The notes beneath the pieces were generated by a model that was given only the letters and a program-made list of their open reading frames with translations, was not told the DNA's origin and ran no database searches. Positions 16,902 through 26,447 of a DNA stretch of 64,000 bases are shown here, piece by piece. Both the position numbers and the translations under genes were made by a program. The stretch's first letter is position 1; every line of letters begins with the position of its first letter. This DNA comes from Anabaena catenula FACHB-362 (lineage in GTDB: Bacteria; Cyanobacteriota; Cyanobacteriia; Cyanobacteriales; Nostocaceae). The stretch covers positions 58,098-122,097 of the forward strand of contig NZ_JACJTQ010000016.1 in assembly GCF_014698735.1 (NCBI RefSeq). Direction: 5' to 3'.

Positions 16902-17681
16902 TTGATTAATAATACATTGTCATCTTACGCAGCTTCTAACTCCGCTATTGATAGTGAGTTGCATTCGTCGGAAACTAAGCTTAGAGGTATCAAAGAAATA
17001 GAGTCGAGGCTGTCTTTGTCTGCCTCTCTCCCCAATTCCATAACGTGGAGACAAAGTTGGTTAGTGTTTGCGGCAGCAGTGTTGTTGGTATCTGTACCAG
17101 TATTTGTGGAAGCGCCGTTAGTGCGATCGCTACCCAGTTTGAGTGTAGCCATGACAGGATTTTGGATTTGGCTGAGTTTGACACTAATGTCACGTCCACA
17201 AACCTATCTCTGGGGAGATTTACTCTTAGGATTTAGCTGGAGTTGGTTAACAGGAGCGATTTACTGGGGTTGGTTACGTTGGGAACCCCTATGGCACTTA
17301 CCGATAGAATCCATTGGGCTACCCTTTGCGATCTGGTGTCTGTGGCGAAATTGGGGCAAAGTCGGTAACTGGTTTTATCTAGGTTCTTTATTCGGTACAG
17401 TTTTAACCGATATATACTTCTATGTTGTAGACTTGATGCCCTATTGGCGGCAAATTATGAGAACAGACGTAAATGGAGCTTCACAAATCTTAAAAAATGC
17501 CTTAGCACAAGTCCAAACCCCTTGGGGAGAAGCTTGGGCAATCATTCTCGCCTTAGCCCTATTAACAGTCGGGATCATCTCTTTAGGTCAAAAGGAAAGG
17601 CACTGGTACGCCTTTAGTGGCGCAGTTTTGAGTACAATTTTAGTAGATAGTCTGTTTTTGTTAGCGGCAGTAATTGCCTAA
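16902..17681 (+). CDS. DUF3120 membrane protein
   Basis: 259 residues with a polar N-terminus of about 50 residues and six or so hydrophobic helices. Internal motifs SRPQTYLWGDLLLGFSWSWL, WGWLRWEPLWHLPIESIGLP and LGSLFGTVLTDIYFYVVDLM are the pattern of the cyanobacterial DUF3120 family, whose function is not known to me. The start is uncertain: TTG at 16902 gives MINNTLSSY, and a shorter form beginning near residue 43 would still contain the conserved core. A GC-rich CCCCTAGGGGGG block lies about 85 bp upstream. Confidence 0.75.
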   Translation: MINNTLSSYAASNSAIDSELHSSETKLRGIKEIESRLSLSASLPNSITWRQSWLVFAAAVLLVSVPVFVEAPLVRSLPSLSVAMTGFWIWLSLTLMSRPQTYLWGDLLLGFSWSWLTGAIYWGWLRWEPLWHLPIESIGLPFAIWCLWRNWGKVGNWFYLGSLFGTVLTDIYFYVVDLMPYWRQIMRTDVNGASQILKNALAQVQTPWGEAWAIILALALLTVGIISLGQKERHWYAFSGAVLSTILVDSLFLLAAVIA

Positions 17682-18005
17682 AATTATCAGCCAGTGAATG
17701 ATCAGCCCTGAGAAAGGTGCAAGATAACCATTACAGATAAATTTTGGCAAAAGTAAAGTCGAACCCAATAGCAGTAAATATTGTGGATATTAATAAGCTG
17801 TATATTAGTTTCTGATGACTGCTGTGTGTTGATTCAGCTACCAGCTATCAACCAAAGGATGAAGTCGGAAGAACTAAGTACTTTATCAGCCCCAGAGTAA
17901 TCACCAGGGTTGAACTCATACTTCATACTTCTAACTTCCAGCCCGCATTTGAAAGCTTTTAGCTAAAAGTGTCGATTTCTGATTAATGGAAAGAGGTAGA
18001 AAATC
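17682..18005. other. psbU upstream region
   Basis: About 320 bp of non-coding DNA that must hold the psbU promoter. The direct upstream context GAAAGAGGTAGAAAATCGTG provides a GAGG ribosome-binding-like stretch about 10 bases before the psbU start codon, supporting that start. I see no repeat array here, unlike most other gaps in the window. Confidence 0.4.
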
Positions 18006-18434
18006 GTGAAAGGATTAGTACGTTTATTAACAGTGTTTAGTTTGTTGCTAGGTTGCTGGGGATTACTGGGAACTACTCAGATTGCCCAAGCAGCAAGTTT
18101 GGGCAACATAACCTTGCCGCAAGTACCAGTTTTGGCAATTTCACGCCAGAACCGGGCAGATGCCAAGCTAGGAACGGAATTTGGTAAAAAAATTGATTTG
18201 AATAATACCAACATTGCCGCTTTCCAACAGTATCCAGGACTGTATCCCACCCTGGCCAAGAAAATCATCAAGAATGCTCCTTACCAAAAAGTAGAGGATG
18301 TGTTGAATCTGCCAGGATTGAGCGATAGCCAAAAATCCAAATTGCAAGCCAACTTCGATAACTTTACCGTGACAGAATACGAGCCTAACTTCAACGAGGG
18401 AGACGATCGCATTAACAACGGTATCTATAGATAA
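18006..18434 (+). CDS. psbU: Photosystem II extrinsic 12 kDa protein PsbU
   Basis: 142 residues from a GTG start. Residues 1-30 form a typical thylakoid-lumen signal peptide (hydrophobic [16 protein letters not shown], then AQAA). The mature part has the helix-hairpin-helix-like core of Psb[33 protein letters not shown] and [15 protein letters not shown]. PsbU binds the lumenal face of photosystem II and stabilises the manganese cluster with PsbO and PsbV, mainly under low chloride or calcium. Length and ending ([10 protein letters not shown]) are normal. It stands as a single gene upstream of nadB. Confidence 0.97.
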   Translation: MKGLVRLLTVFSLLLGCWGLLGTTQIAQAASLGNITLPQVPVLAISRQNRADAKLGTEFGKKIDLNNTNIAAFQQYPGLYPTLAKKIIKNAPYQKVEDVLNLPGLSDSQKSKLQANFDNFTVTEYEPNFNEGDDRINNGIYR

Positions 18435-18562
18435 CTATATTTGCCTTTAGAGATGGGGCATGGGATATTGGGCATTGGTAATTAATTGGTAATTAATTAT
18501 TCTCCTCCTGCCTCCCCATTGCCCCATCTCCCTACTGCCCCATCTCCCCACCTTCCTTAACC

Positions 18563-20251
18563 TTGTCTCAGATAGATATTCCTAGCCAATTTGATGTTTT
18601 AGTAGTCGGCGCAGGTGCTGCTGGACTATACACAGCACTGTGTCTACCAGACTCCTTACGAGTCGGCTTGATTACTAAAGAAACCGTGACATTATCCGCC
18701 AGTGACTGGGCGCAAGGTGGCATTGCCGCAGCTGTTTCCCCAGAAGATTCACCAAAGCTGCACATTGAAGACACATTAAAGGCAGGAGCGGGTTTGTGCG
18801 ATCCAAAAGCCGTAGAATTTCTGGCTGAACAAGCCCCTATCTGTATTCAATCCTTAATTCATTTGGGTGTAGCCTTCGACCGGCATGATCATAACTTGGC
18901 TTTCACCCTAGAAGCTGCCCATTCTCGCCCCCGTGTTCTCCACGCCGCAGATACCACAGGTAGAGAAGTAACCACCACTCTCACCGCTCAAGTATTGCGC
19001 CGTCAGAATATACAAGTTATCCAGCAAGCTTTAGCTTTAAATTTATGGATAGAACCAGAAACAGGGCGCTGTCAAGGTATCAGCCTGTTTTATCAAGGTA
19101 AAGTTACATGGATCAGGGCTGGTGCTGTAGTCTTAGCAACAGGTGGCGGTGGTCAAGTATTTGCCCAAACCACTAACCCAGCGGTAAGTACAGGTGATGG
19201 TGTAGCGATCGCTTGGCGGGCTGGGGCTATCCTCCGTGATTTAGAATTTGTCCAATTTCATCCCACCGCCCTCACTAAACCAGGACGCTTTCTCATCAGC
19301 GAAGCTGTACGTGGTGAAGGAGCGCACCTCGTTGATAATGAAGGGCGACGTTTTGCTTTTGACTACCATCCAGCAGGTGAACTTGCACCGCGAGATGTGG
19401 TCAGCAGAGCAATTTTCAGCCATTTGCAACGGACATCTGTCGATTTGGCTACTGCCCATGTCTGGTTAGATATGCGCCCCATCCCCGCTGACAAAATTCG
19501 TCATCGCTTTCCCAATATTATTCAAGTTTGTCAGCATTCGGGTATTGATGTCTTCAATGAATTGGTTCCCGTTGCCCCCGCTGCTCATTACTGGATGGGT
19601 GGTATTCTCACCGATTTACAGAATCGCACCAATATTCCTGGTTTGTACGCTGTGGGAGAAACTGCTAGTACGGGAGTGCATGGAGCTAATCGCCTAGCCA
19701 GTAATTCTCTGTTGGAATGTATCGTGTTTGGGGCGCAGATGGCTGATTTAGACGATGAAGTCTTACAAAAGGATGAACTGCAAAAATCAGAATTCCTCTT
19801 CAATTCTTCAACCTTGGTCTTATGTGAAGATGAGTGGCACAATCAACAAGCTCAACTAAAAGCTCTACGAGAAAAACTACCCCGTTTAGTCTGGCAAAGT
19901 GCTGGTATTTGTCGGCAAGAATTAGGCTTAGAAAGTGCGATCGCTACAATTGAATCTTGGCAACAGGATTTCGCTAATTTACCTTTAAGTCAATTCTTGC
20001 AAAGTTTGCGTCCCACAGAACCCGCTAGTTTCAACTTACCTGATATTGAACAGCAGTTGCGACTTTGGGCAGAAACCCGCAATTTATTAGATGTAGCTTA
20101 CTTAATTCTCAAAAGTGCTGCTTTTAGAACTGAAAGCAGAGGCGGACACTACCGTTTAGATTATCCTCAAACTGACCCAGATTGGCAAGTCCACACGATT
20201 GTCCAATATGATCACTGGAGTAAATCTCATGAACTTCCACCAGCTGATTGA
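18563..20251 (+). CDS. nadB: L-aspartate oxidase
   Basis: 562 residues. It oxidises L-aspartate to iminoaspartate, the first step of de novo NAD synthesis. The FAD-binding motif GAGAAGLYTA is at residues 16-25, and the family motifs ASDWAQGGIAAA, AAHSRPRVLHAADTTGRE, LRDLEFVQFHPTAL, VRGEGAHLV and GVHGANRLASNSLLE are all present. A helical C-terminal domain completes the fold. The start is TTG at 18563 (MSQIDIPSQFDVLVVGAG), following CCCCATCTCCCC-type repeat text. A strong terminator hairpin overlaps the last codons. Confidence 0.95.
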   Translation: MSQIDIPSQFDVLVVGAGAAGLYTALCLPDSLRVGLITKETVTLSASDWAQGGIAAAVSPEDSPKLHIEDTLKAGAGLCDPKAVEFLAEQAPICIQSLIHLGVAFDRHDHNLAFTLEAAHSRPRVLHAADTTGREVTTTLTAQVLRRQNIQVIQQALALNLWIEPETGRCQGISLFYQGKVTWIRAGAVVLATGGGGQVFAQTTNPAVSTGDGVAIAWRAGAILRDLEFVQFHPTALTKPGRFLISEAVRGEGAHLVDNEGRRFAFDYHPAGELAPRDVVSRAIFSHLQRTSVDLATAHVWLDMRPIPADKIRHRFPNIIQVCQHSGIDVFNELVPVAPAAHYWMGGILTDLQNRTNIPGLYAVGETASTGVHGANRLASNSLLECIVFGAQMADLDDEVLQKDELQKSEFLFNSSTLVLCEDEWHNQQAQLKALREKLPRLVWQSAGICRQELGLESAIATIESWQQDFANLPLSQFLQSLRPTEPASFNLPDIEQQLRLWAETRNLLDVAYLILKSAAFRTESRGGHYRLDYPQTDPDWQVHTIVQYDHWSKSHELPPAD

Positions 20252-20282
20252 TTAACTTAGCTGGCGGAAGTTTCTTGTTTTC
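20232..20282 (+). terminator. Intrinsic terminator overlapping the nadB stop
   Basis: The arms AACTTCCACCAGCT (20232-20245) and AGCTGGCGGAAGTT (20259-20272) pair over 14 bp with one mismatch, followed by a T-rich run TTTCTTGTTTT. The left arm lies within the last nadB codons, so the coding sequence itself forms half of the stem. Confidence 0.75.
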
Positions 20283-20316
20283 CATTCCCTAATCAGAGTT
20301 CCCTGCTGTAAGAACT

Positions 20317-21309
20317 TTACCTAAAAAACTTGAAGTTCTGAGAACCTGTATAACCAGTAATCTTCGCTAGTTCTGACAAGTTCTGCACGCCGCTATAGGT
20401 TTTACCATTGATGATCCAAGTGGGGAAGCTTTCAATTTTGGCAGCTTGACACAATTCTGGTTTAGCTTTGGGACTGTCAGCAGCGCACTCGACCTTAACG
20501 TTATTATCGCTAATAATTTTGTAAGCTTCTTTACCAAAGAGGAGCTTCTGTTCGTGGCAATGAGGACACCAGTAAGCGACGTATTCCTTAGCGCCGACTT
20601 TGACAAGATGCTCTGCTAAGGCTATTTCTGCTTCACCAGATGTAGTGGTAATTTCCCAACCAAATTCTGGTTTAGGCTCTACTTTGGGAATAAAAGTAAT
20701 TTGCCCAGGTTTTCCAGGAGTTGAGTCGAGAGTTCCATCTGGGGGATCGATGTTAGCATAAATCGCTAAAGTGCCAATCAGCGTTACCATTGCCACAATC
20801 AAGCCAGTAAAGAATATTTGCCCGATATCTTCCCAATCACGACCGATAATTGTCAGTACTAACATACTCAGGGAAAACAAAGCCGAGCCGATACAGTAAG
20901 GACAAAAGGCTTTGATTTGGGATGCCAGTATGTACATTAAGTAGCCACTAAACACTGACATAGCGATCGCTCCCACCAACAGCAACCACCAAGTCAGATT
21001 TTCCAGTTGTTTGCTGTTTTTTTGATTTTCCTCTGAGTTTAATGCCAAAGGAGCTAGAGCAAATATCAGCATACTCATGTATGCCAACAACCCAAACAAA
21101 GCTAATGGCTGACCAAAAACCGTTGCCCAAGGGCTAGAAAGAACATCATTACAGCCCTTAACACCAGCTTGTGCCACACAAGCCGTACTGCCGCCCGTGA
21201 GCTTTTCAAAGGTGAGATAGCCTGTGATTAAGGCACCACATCCTGCGATCGCTGCGATTAATAGACGCGACTTTTTATGAATCCAAGGAGTAGAACGACG
21301 GCGAATCAT
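20317..21309 (-). CDS. Vitamin K epoxide reductase (VKOR) fused to a thioredoxin-like domain
   Basis: 330 residues. The N-terminal four- to five-helix VKOR domain (about 12-190) has the loop cysteines Cys44 and Cys53 and the active-site pair CPYC (136-139). The C-terminal periplasmic/lumenal thioredoxin-like domain (about 215-330) has a CPHC motif (248-251) and a further pair of cysteines near 273-286. This cyanobacterial fusion forms disulfide bonds in exported proteins using quinone as electron acceptor, and the plant homologue LTO1 supports photosystem II assembly. All redox cysteines are intact. It is convergent with nadB, and its upstream side abuts a TAGTCAT repeat. Confidence 0.93.
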   Translation of the reverse strand: MIRRRSTPWIHKKSRLLIAAIAGCGALITGYLTFEKLTGGSTACVAQAGVKGCNDVLSSPWATVFGQPLALFGLLAYMSMLIFALAPLALNSEENQKNSKQLENLTWWLLLVGAIAMSVFSGYLMYILASQIKAFCPYCIGSALFSLSMLVLTIIGRDWEDIGQIFFTGLIVAMVTLIGTLAIYANIDPPDGTLDSTPGKPGQITFIPKVEPKPEFGWEITTTSGEAEIALAEHLVKVGAKEYVAYWCPHCHEQKLLFGKEAYKIISDNNVKVECAADSPKAKPELCQAAKIESFPTWIINGKTYSGVQNLSELAKITGYTGSQNFKFFR

Positions 21310-21313
21310 AAGT

Positions 21314-21393
21314 ATTAGTCATTAGTCATTGGTCATTAGTCATTAGTCATTGGAAAATGATTACCCATTACCCATTACCCATTACCTATTACC
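21314..21393 (+). repeat. Two adjoining heptamer repeats, GTCATTA and TACCCAT
   Basis: About six units of TTAGTCA/TTGGTCA are followed after 10 bp by four units of TTACCCA/TTACCTA. They fill most of the gap between btpA and the VKOR gene. Confidence 0.9.
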
Positions 21394-21396
21394 GAT

Positions 21397-22245
21397 TTAC
21401 GAATGTAATTTCACTGAAGGAATGGATTTACTTTCACCTTTAGAGTTCCAACTTCGACGGGCTGCTTCTACAAACTGACTGACGCGAATTGGGTCAATTG
21501 GTTGCTCAATTCTCCCGTGACGTTTGAGAGAACTAGAAACAATTACACCATTTGCTGCTTGCATTAAGGTATCAATATTTTCCCAATTAGCCCCACTGCC
21601 AATAAATACTGGTGTACCAGCAGCAGCCCCACAAGCCAATTCTAAATCTTCTAAGTTAGGAGGACTACCAGTTGCCCAGCCAGATAAAATTACTGCATCG
21701 GCCAATCCTCTTTCAATTGTGTCTTTCACCGCCACCGTCAGATTAGGAGAACTTAGAGGACGGGCGTGTTTAACCAAAACATCAGCAAAGATTTTCACAT
21801 CCGATCCTAGCTCTCGCCGATAGCGGAGTAATTGATGGGCTTCTCCCTCAATTAATCCTTGGTCAGTAGCCATCACACCCGTGAGAACATTGACGCGGAT
21901 AAATTGGGCTTTGACACAACTTGCGATCGCCATGGCACTTTTGCCATCATTCCGCAAAACATTTAAACCTATAGGCAAAGTCACTAAATTCTGTATGCGT
22001 TGTACCACTACAGTCATGGCACTCACAACTGCTGGATCAACTTGGTTTTTGGTAAACGGTGCGTCGAAAAAATTTTCTACAATGATGCCGTCTACCCCTC
22101 CACTGGCCAGGGCTGTTGCTTCTTGTTCTGCGCGGTCAATGACCGCTTTCAGGCTACCTCCCCAACGGGGTGAGGTAGGCAGGGGTAGCAGGTGAACTAC
22201 GCCAATGATTGGGGTTTGAGTTTTGAATAACTGATATAAGTCCAC
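21397..22245 (-). CDS. btpA: Photosystem I biogenesis protein BtpA
   Basis: 282 residues from a GTG start. The pattern PIIGVVHLLPLPTSPRWGG at the N-terminus, then GGVDGIIVENFFDAPF, IGLNVLRND, FIRVNVLTGVMATDQGLIEG and ADVLVKHARPL defines the BtpA/SgcQ TIM-barrel family. In Synechocystis BtpA is a thylakoid peripheral protein needed for stable accumulation of photosystem I reaction-centre proteins. Other family members may be enzymes of unknown reaction. Length and motifs are complete. No operon partner is visible. Confidence 0.92.
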   Translation of the reverse strand: MDLYQLFKTQTPIIGVVHLLPLPTSPRWGGSLKAVIDRAEQEATALASGGVDGIIVENFFDAPFTKNQVDPAVVSAMTVVVQRIQNLVTLPIGLNVLRNDGKSAMAIASCVKAQFIRVNVLTGVMATDQGLIEGEAHQLLRYRRELGSDVKIFADVLVKHARPLSSPNLTVAVKDTIERGLADAVILSGWATGSPPNLEDLELACGAAAGTPVFIGSGANWENIDTLMQAANGVIVSSSLKRHGRIEQPIDPIRVSQFVEAARRSWNSKGESKSIPSVKLHS

Positions 22246-23354
22246 GTCTTTAATTTGCTAAGGCATTGTCCAGAGTTGAGAATTTTTTGACTAAAGACAA
22301 GAATAATTTGGTACATAGCATTAGTTTACGGATAATATTTTTTCTTCAAAAATATTACGTATAATAATACGTTCTGACGCATCTTCTCCTTTTCCAGACT
22401 TCTACAAGAAGTTTAATGAACTACCTCACCGCATTTCGCTTTTGCCACGCTATCCATGCCCACCCTATAGAGGGATGGGGAATTTCGCGGTTTTTGTTAA
22501 ATTTTAACCCCTTGTCATGGCGATGCTTGCAGCTTGCATATTTTATAACTTTAGGCTTCACTTAAGTAATCTGGCGTAAATATTTGTCGTTGGGATCAAG
22601 CAGGGGGCTGCTCTTGCAGGGGGCAGGGGGAAAGAGGGTTTTAGCCTAGTTCATATTTCTTTACTTAGTTTGATTTTTTTGCGCCAATCTACTTAACTCT
22701 TTACTTTTCATTTAAAATCATTTAAAAGCTCCTATGTTCAGCTTTTTAAATTTTGTAGGCGCAAGCCATACTCTGAGGCTAATTTGAATTTTTAGTTCTA
22801 TTGCCTCCTTCTGAAGGTGGAAATTGTCGTTCAACCTTCCATAAGATATGTTAAGATAGAACCTGGCTACAAGAGGAGTTTGCCACTCACAAGACGCAAG
22901 GCAGCTTCCCGTGGTTTAGGCATCTTGTCCGCGCATCGTCGTAGACCAAGCCTGAAGTATAGGGTAGCATTACTGCTTGATAGGCGTAGTCGCAATTGCG
23001 ATTTCCCTGAGGGTAGCGACTTCTCAAAACCAGCCCTTTGGGCGGCTTCCCGACGGGTAAATTAACAACGCACACGCTCCGGTAGTTTAAAATACCATTA
23101 GGCGAATCGTTAAACAATACTACGAGTGTCATAAGTAAATAAAGACACTTGAATTTATCCTGGGAAACAGATTAATAAAAATATCATAGCATGACCTCTA
23201 TATTCATAATTGATTAGGGTCATACGCCCACAGACAGCCAATAGCAGTGGAAATCTGTCACTGTTGTGTACTTAATAAGGGTGCGGGAACAAAGCACCTA
23301 AATATTGTTTGAGTGTTTGAGTAATGAGAAAAAAAACAGAGATTTTTTCAAAAT
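22246..23354. other. 1.1-kb gap with repeat fragments, no confident gene
   Basis: This long gap separates the divergent btpA and rimO genes. It contains a CCCACCCTATAGAGGGATGGGG stretch near 22457 that can form a short hairpin, and a purine-rich GCAGGGGGCTGCTCTTGCAGG stretch near 22600. A dense patchwork at about 22820-23130 (GTAGTCGCAATTGCGATTTC, CAGCCCTTTGGGCGGCTTCC) forms several small palindromes. An open frame at 22817-23065 is rich in Arg and Ser and follows this patchwork, so I take it as spurious. A decayed insertion sequence or an untyped structured RNA are both possible. Confidence 0.4.
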
Positions 23355-24677
23355 ATGGGTGATAAGCCAACAATTGCCATTTCTCACCTGGGCTGCGAGA
23401 AAAATAGAATTGATACAGAACATATGTTAGGACTGCTTGTAGAAGCAGGCTACGGTGTAGATACAAATGAAGAATTAGCTGATTATGTAATCGTCAATAC
23501 CTGTAGTTTTATTGAAGCCGCCAGAGAAGAATCGGTCAGAACTTTAGTCGAATTGGCAGAAGCGAATAAAAAAGTCGTTATTACCGGTTGCATGGCGCAA
23601 CACTTTCAAGAACAATTATTGGAAGAGTTGCCAGAAGCAGTAGCCGTAGTTGGCACAGGTGATTATCACAAAATTGTCAATGTCATAGAGCGGGTAGAAC
23701 AAGGGGAACGGGTTAAACTAATTAGCGCCGAACCAACCTACATAGCCGATGAAACGACACCGCGCTACCGGACGACAACAGAAGGAGTAGCTTACCTACG
23801 AGTTGCTGAAGGATGCGATTATCGTTGTGCATTTTGTATTATTCCTTATCTCAGAGGGAACCAGCGATCGCGTACTATTGAATCTATAGTCGCCGAAGCC
23901 AAGCAATTGGCCAATCAAGGGGTAAAAGAAATTATTCTGATTTCCCAAATCACTACAAATTATGGTTTGGATATTTACGGAAAGCCAAAGTTAGCGGAAC
24001 TACTCCGCGCTTTAGGGAAAGTAGATGTACCTTGGATCAGAATGCACTATGCCTATCCCACCGGACTCACCCCAGATGTGATAGCGGCGATTCAAGAAAC
24101 ACCCAATGTTCTGCCTTACTTAGATTTGCCCTTGCAACATTCTCATCCAGAGATTCTCCGCGCCATGAACCGTCCCTGGCAAGGACGGGTAAATGATGGA
24201 ATTATTGATCGCATCAAAACAGCGTTACCATCGTCAGTGCTGCGAACAACCTTTATCGTTGGCTTTCCTGGAGAAACTCAAGAGCATTTTGAGCATTTGC
24301 TAGAGTTCACAGAACGACACGAATTTGATCATGTGGGTGTCTTCACCTTTTCACCAGAAGAGGAAACCCCAGCCTACAGTCTACCCAATCAAGTTCCTTC
24401 AGAAGTGATGGAAGAGCGCCGTGACAGAATCATGGCACTCCAGCAACCGATTTCTCTCAAGAGAAATCAGCAGGAAGTAGGCAAAACTGTCGATGTCCTG
24501 ATTGAGCAAGAAAACCCCGAAAGTGGAGAATTAATCGGCCGTTCCGGTAGATTTTCCCCTGAAGTCGATGGTCAAGTCTATATTAAAGGCGAGTCTAGGC
24601 TAGGAACCATCGTGCCAGTACAAATCCAAAGTGCCGATGCCTACGACCTCTATGGTCAAATTGTCAATAGTAATTAG
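23355..24677 (+). CDS. rimO: Ribosomal protein S12 methylthiotransferase
   Basis: 440 residues. RimO adds a methylthio group to an aspartate of ribosomal protein S12. The N-terminal UPF0004 domain has three iron-sulfur cysteines (Cys14, Cys50, Cys79). The radical-SAM core has the Cx3Cx2C motif CDYRCAFC (Cys154, Cys158, Cys161). A C-terminal TRAM domain (about 375-438) follows. The sequence [20 protein letters not shown] and [14 protein letters not shown] separate RimO from MiaB, which has different linker motifs. The start ATG 23355 gives [20 protein letters not shown], the expected N-terminus. A heptamer repeat follows the stop. Confidence 0.94.
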   Translation: MGDKPTIAISHLGCEKNRIDTEHMLGLLVEAGYGVDTNEELADYVIVNTCSFIEAAREESVRTLVELAEANKKVVITGCMAQHFQEQLLEELPEAVAVVGTGDYHKIVNVIERVEQGERVKLISAEPTYIADETTPRYRTTTEGVAYLRVAEGCDYRCAFCIIPYLRGNQRSRTIESIVAEAKQLANQGVKEIILISQITTNYGLDIYGKPKLAELLRALGKVDVPWIRMHYAYPTGLTPDVIAAIQETPNVLPYLDLPLQHSHPEILRAMNRPWQGRVNDGIIDRIKTALPSSVLRTTFIVGFPGETQEHFEHLLEFTERHEFDHVGVFTFSPEEETPAYSLPNQVPSEVMEERRDRIMALQQPISLKRNQQEVGKTVDVLIEQENPESGELIGRSGRFSPEVDGQVYIKGESRLGTIVPVQIQSADAYDLYGQIVNSN

Positions 24678-24709
24678 TCATTGGTCATTGGTCATTGGTC
24701 ATTGGTCAT
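24675..24709 (+). repeat. Heptamer repeat, GTCATTG x 4
   Basis: Four to five copies of TTGGTCA begin right at the rimO stop codon. Confidence 0.85.
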
Positions 24710-24789
24710 ATCGCTATGCCCCATGTACCAATTTACAAATAAGTATCGGCTTACAAGTCCAAAACTCACAATAAAATCTAGGAGAATTA

Positions 24790-26340
24790 ATGAATCTTTC
24801 CTTTCAAGAACTAGGCATTTCCCAAGAACGTGTTGACAAACTAGAAAAAATTGGTTTTACCGAACCTACTAACATTCAAGCCCAAGCAATTCCCCAACTG
24901 TTAGCGGGTCGTGATGTCGTCGGTCAATCTCAAACAGGAACCGGCAAAACAGCAGCCTTTTCGCTGCCGATTTTAGAACAGCTAGATGTTAGCAAAAAAG
25001 CCGTACAAGCTTTGGTGTTAACTCCTACTCGTGAATTAGCAATGCAAGTTCACGATGCCATTTCCCAATTTATGGGTGATGATGGATTGCGAGTATTGGC
25101 AATTTACGGTGGTCAATCAATTGACCGCCAAATGATGCAACTCAAACGTGGAGTTCACATGGTTGTCGGTACTCCTGGACGGGTAATCGACTTGTTAGAC
25201 AGAGGCTGTTTAAAGCTCGACCAAGTGAAGTGGTTTGTCTTGGATGAAGCTGATGAAATGTTAAGCATGGGCTTTATTGATGATGTCATCAAAATCCTTT
25301 CCCAAGCTCCCAAAGAACGGCAAACAGCTTTATTCTCGGCAACAATGCCACCCTCAATTCGCTCCTTGGTCAACAAGTTTTTGAACTCTCCGGCCACTGT
25401 TACCGTTGAGCAACCAAAAGCAGCACCCAATAAAATCAATCAAGTAGCTTACCTGATCCCCCGTCACTGGACAAAAGCCAAAGCTTTACAGCCAATTCTG
25501 GAAATGGAAGATCCAGAAACAGCGTTAATCTTTGTTCGCACCAGACGCACAGCCGCTGAACTGACCAATCAATTACAATCTGCTGGTCACAGTGTGGATG
25601 AATATCATGGTGACTTGTCCCAACAAGCACGGGAAAGATTGTTGACCCGCTTCCGCAATCGTCAAGTCCGCTGGGTAGTAGCTACTGACATCGCGGCACG
25701 GGGGTTAGACGTTGATTTGCTTTCTCACGTGATCAACTTTGATTTACCTGATAGCGTCGAAACCTACGTTCACCGCATTGGTCGGACTGGTCGTGCAGGT
25801 AAAGAAGGTACAGCCATTTCCTTGGTACAAACCTTTGAACGGCGCAAGCAACAAGCATTTGAACGTCATAACCGCCAACAGTGGCAAGTGCTGACGATTC
25901 CAACAAGAGCGCAAATTGAAGCCAGACACATCAAGAAATTGCAAGAACAGGTAGCAGACGCTTTAACAGGTGAACGCCTAGCTTCATTTTTACCAATCAT
26001 TAGCGAATTGATTGAAAAATATGATGCTCAAGCGATCGCAGCTGCTGCTTTACAGATTGCTTACGATCAAACCCGTCCTGCTTGGCTGCAAACAGAGGTG
26101 GATCTTTCCGTAGAGGAAGGCCCAGCCCCCAAACCCAAGCTCAACAAGCGTCGTGATGGTGGAGATTTCCCAGAGCGCAGTTCTGGAGGCAATCGCAACC
26201 GTTCATCTTGGTCTAAATCAGACAACAACGGTGATGAAGACAGACGTGGCAGTGTTAAGCCCAAATTACGCACAGGCCGCAGTGAATCTTCACCTACCCC
26301 TAACAATCGCAAGTTAGGCTCACCCACAGGCAGAGAATAG
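24790..26340 (+). CDS. DEAD-box RNA helicase (CrhB/CrhR/DeaD group)
   Basis: 516 residues. The full helicase core is present: Q motif, motif I QTGTGKT (48-54), PTRELA, the DEAD box itself (152-155), SAT, and motif VI HRIGRTGRAG. The C-terminal region (about 430-516) is basic and low complexity (DRRGSVKPKLRTGRSESSPT), as in cyanobacterial RNA helicases that act in cold or redox stress and in ribosome assembly. A clear AGGAG lies just before the ATG at 24790. Assignment to CrhB rather than CrhR would need a tree. It sits downstream of rimO, another ribosome-related gene, but a promoter probably lies in the 110-bp gap. Confidence 0.92.
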   Translation: MNLSFQELGISQERVDKLEKIGFTEPTNIQAQAIPQLLAGRDVVGQSQTGTGKTAAFSLPILEQLDVSKKAVQALVLTPTRELAMQVHDAISQFMGDDGLRVLAIYGGQSIDRQMMQLKRGVHMVVGTPGRVIDLLDRGCLKLDQVKWFVLDEADEMLSMGFIDDVIKILSQAPKERQTALFSATMPPSIRSLVNKFLNSPATVTVEQPKAAPNKINQVAYLIPRHWTKAKALQPILEMEDPETALIFVRTRRTAAELTNQLQSAGHSVDEYHGDLSQQARERLLTRFRNRQVRWVVATDIAARGLDVDLLSHVINFDLPDSVETYVHRIGRTGRAGKEGTAISLVQTFERRKQQAFERHNRQQWQVLTIPTRAQIEARHIKKLQEQVADALTGERLASFLPIISELIEKYDAQAIAAAALQIAYDQTRPAWLQTEVDLSVEEGPAPKPKLNKRRDGGDFPERSSGGNRNRSSWSKSDNNGDEDRRGSVKPKLRTGRSESSPTPNNRKLGSPTGRE

Positions 26341-26351
26341 ACCGATTAGTT

Positions 26352-26446
26352 CAATTTTGGATTTTGGATTTTAGATTTTGGATTAAAAATATAGGAATTG
26401 ATGATTTTTCCTCATCTAAAATCGCCAATCTAAAATCTAAAATTGT
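26352..26446. repeat. TTTTGGATT direct repeats with inverted counterpart
   Basis: The left half reads TTTTGGATTTTGGATTTTAG and the right half AATCTAAAATCTAAAATTG. The halves are complementary and could fold into an AT-rich hairpin between the convergent helicase and aldo/keto reductase genes, serving as a two-way terminator (inference). Confidence 0.6.
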
Positions 26447-26447
26447 C

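Noticed and set aside
22817..23065. 82-codon plus-strand frame in the btpA-rimO gap
   Set aside because: It is composed of palindromic patchwork text, is Arg/Ser-rich, and a competing frame covers the opposite strand.
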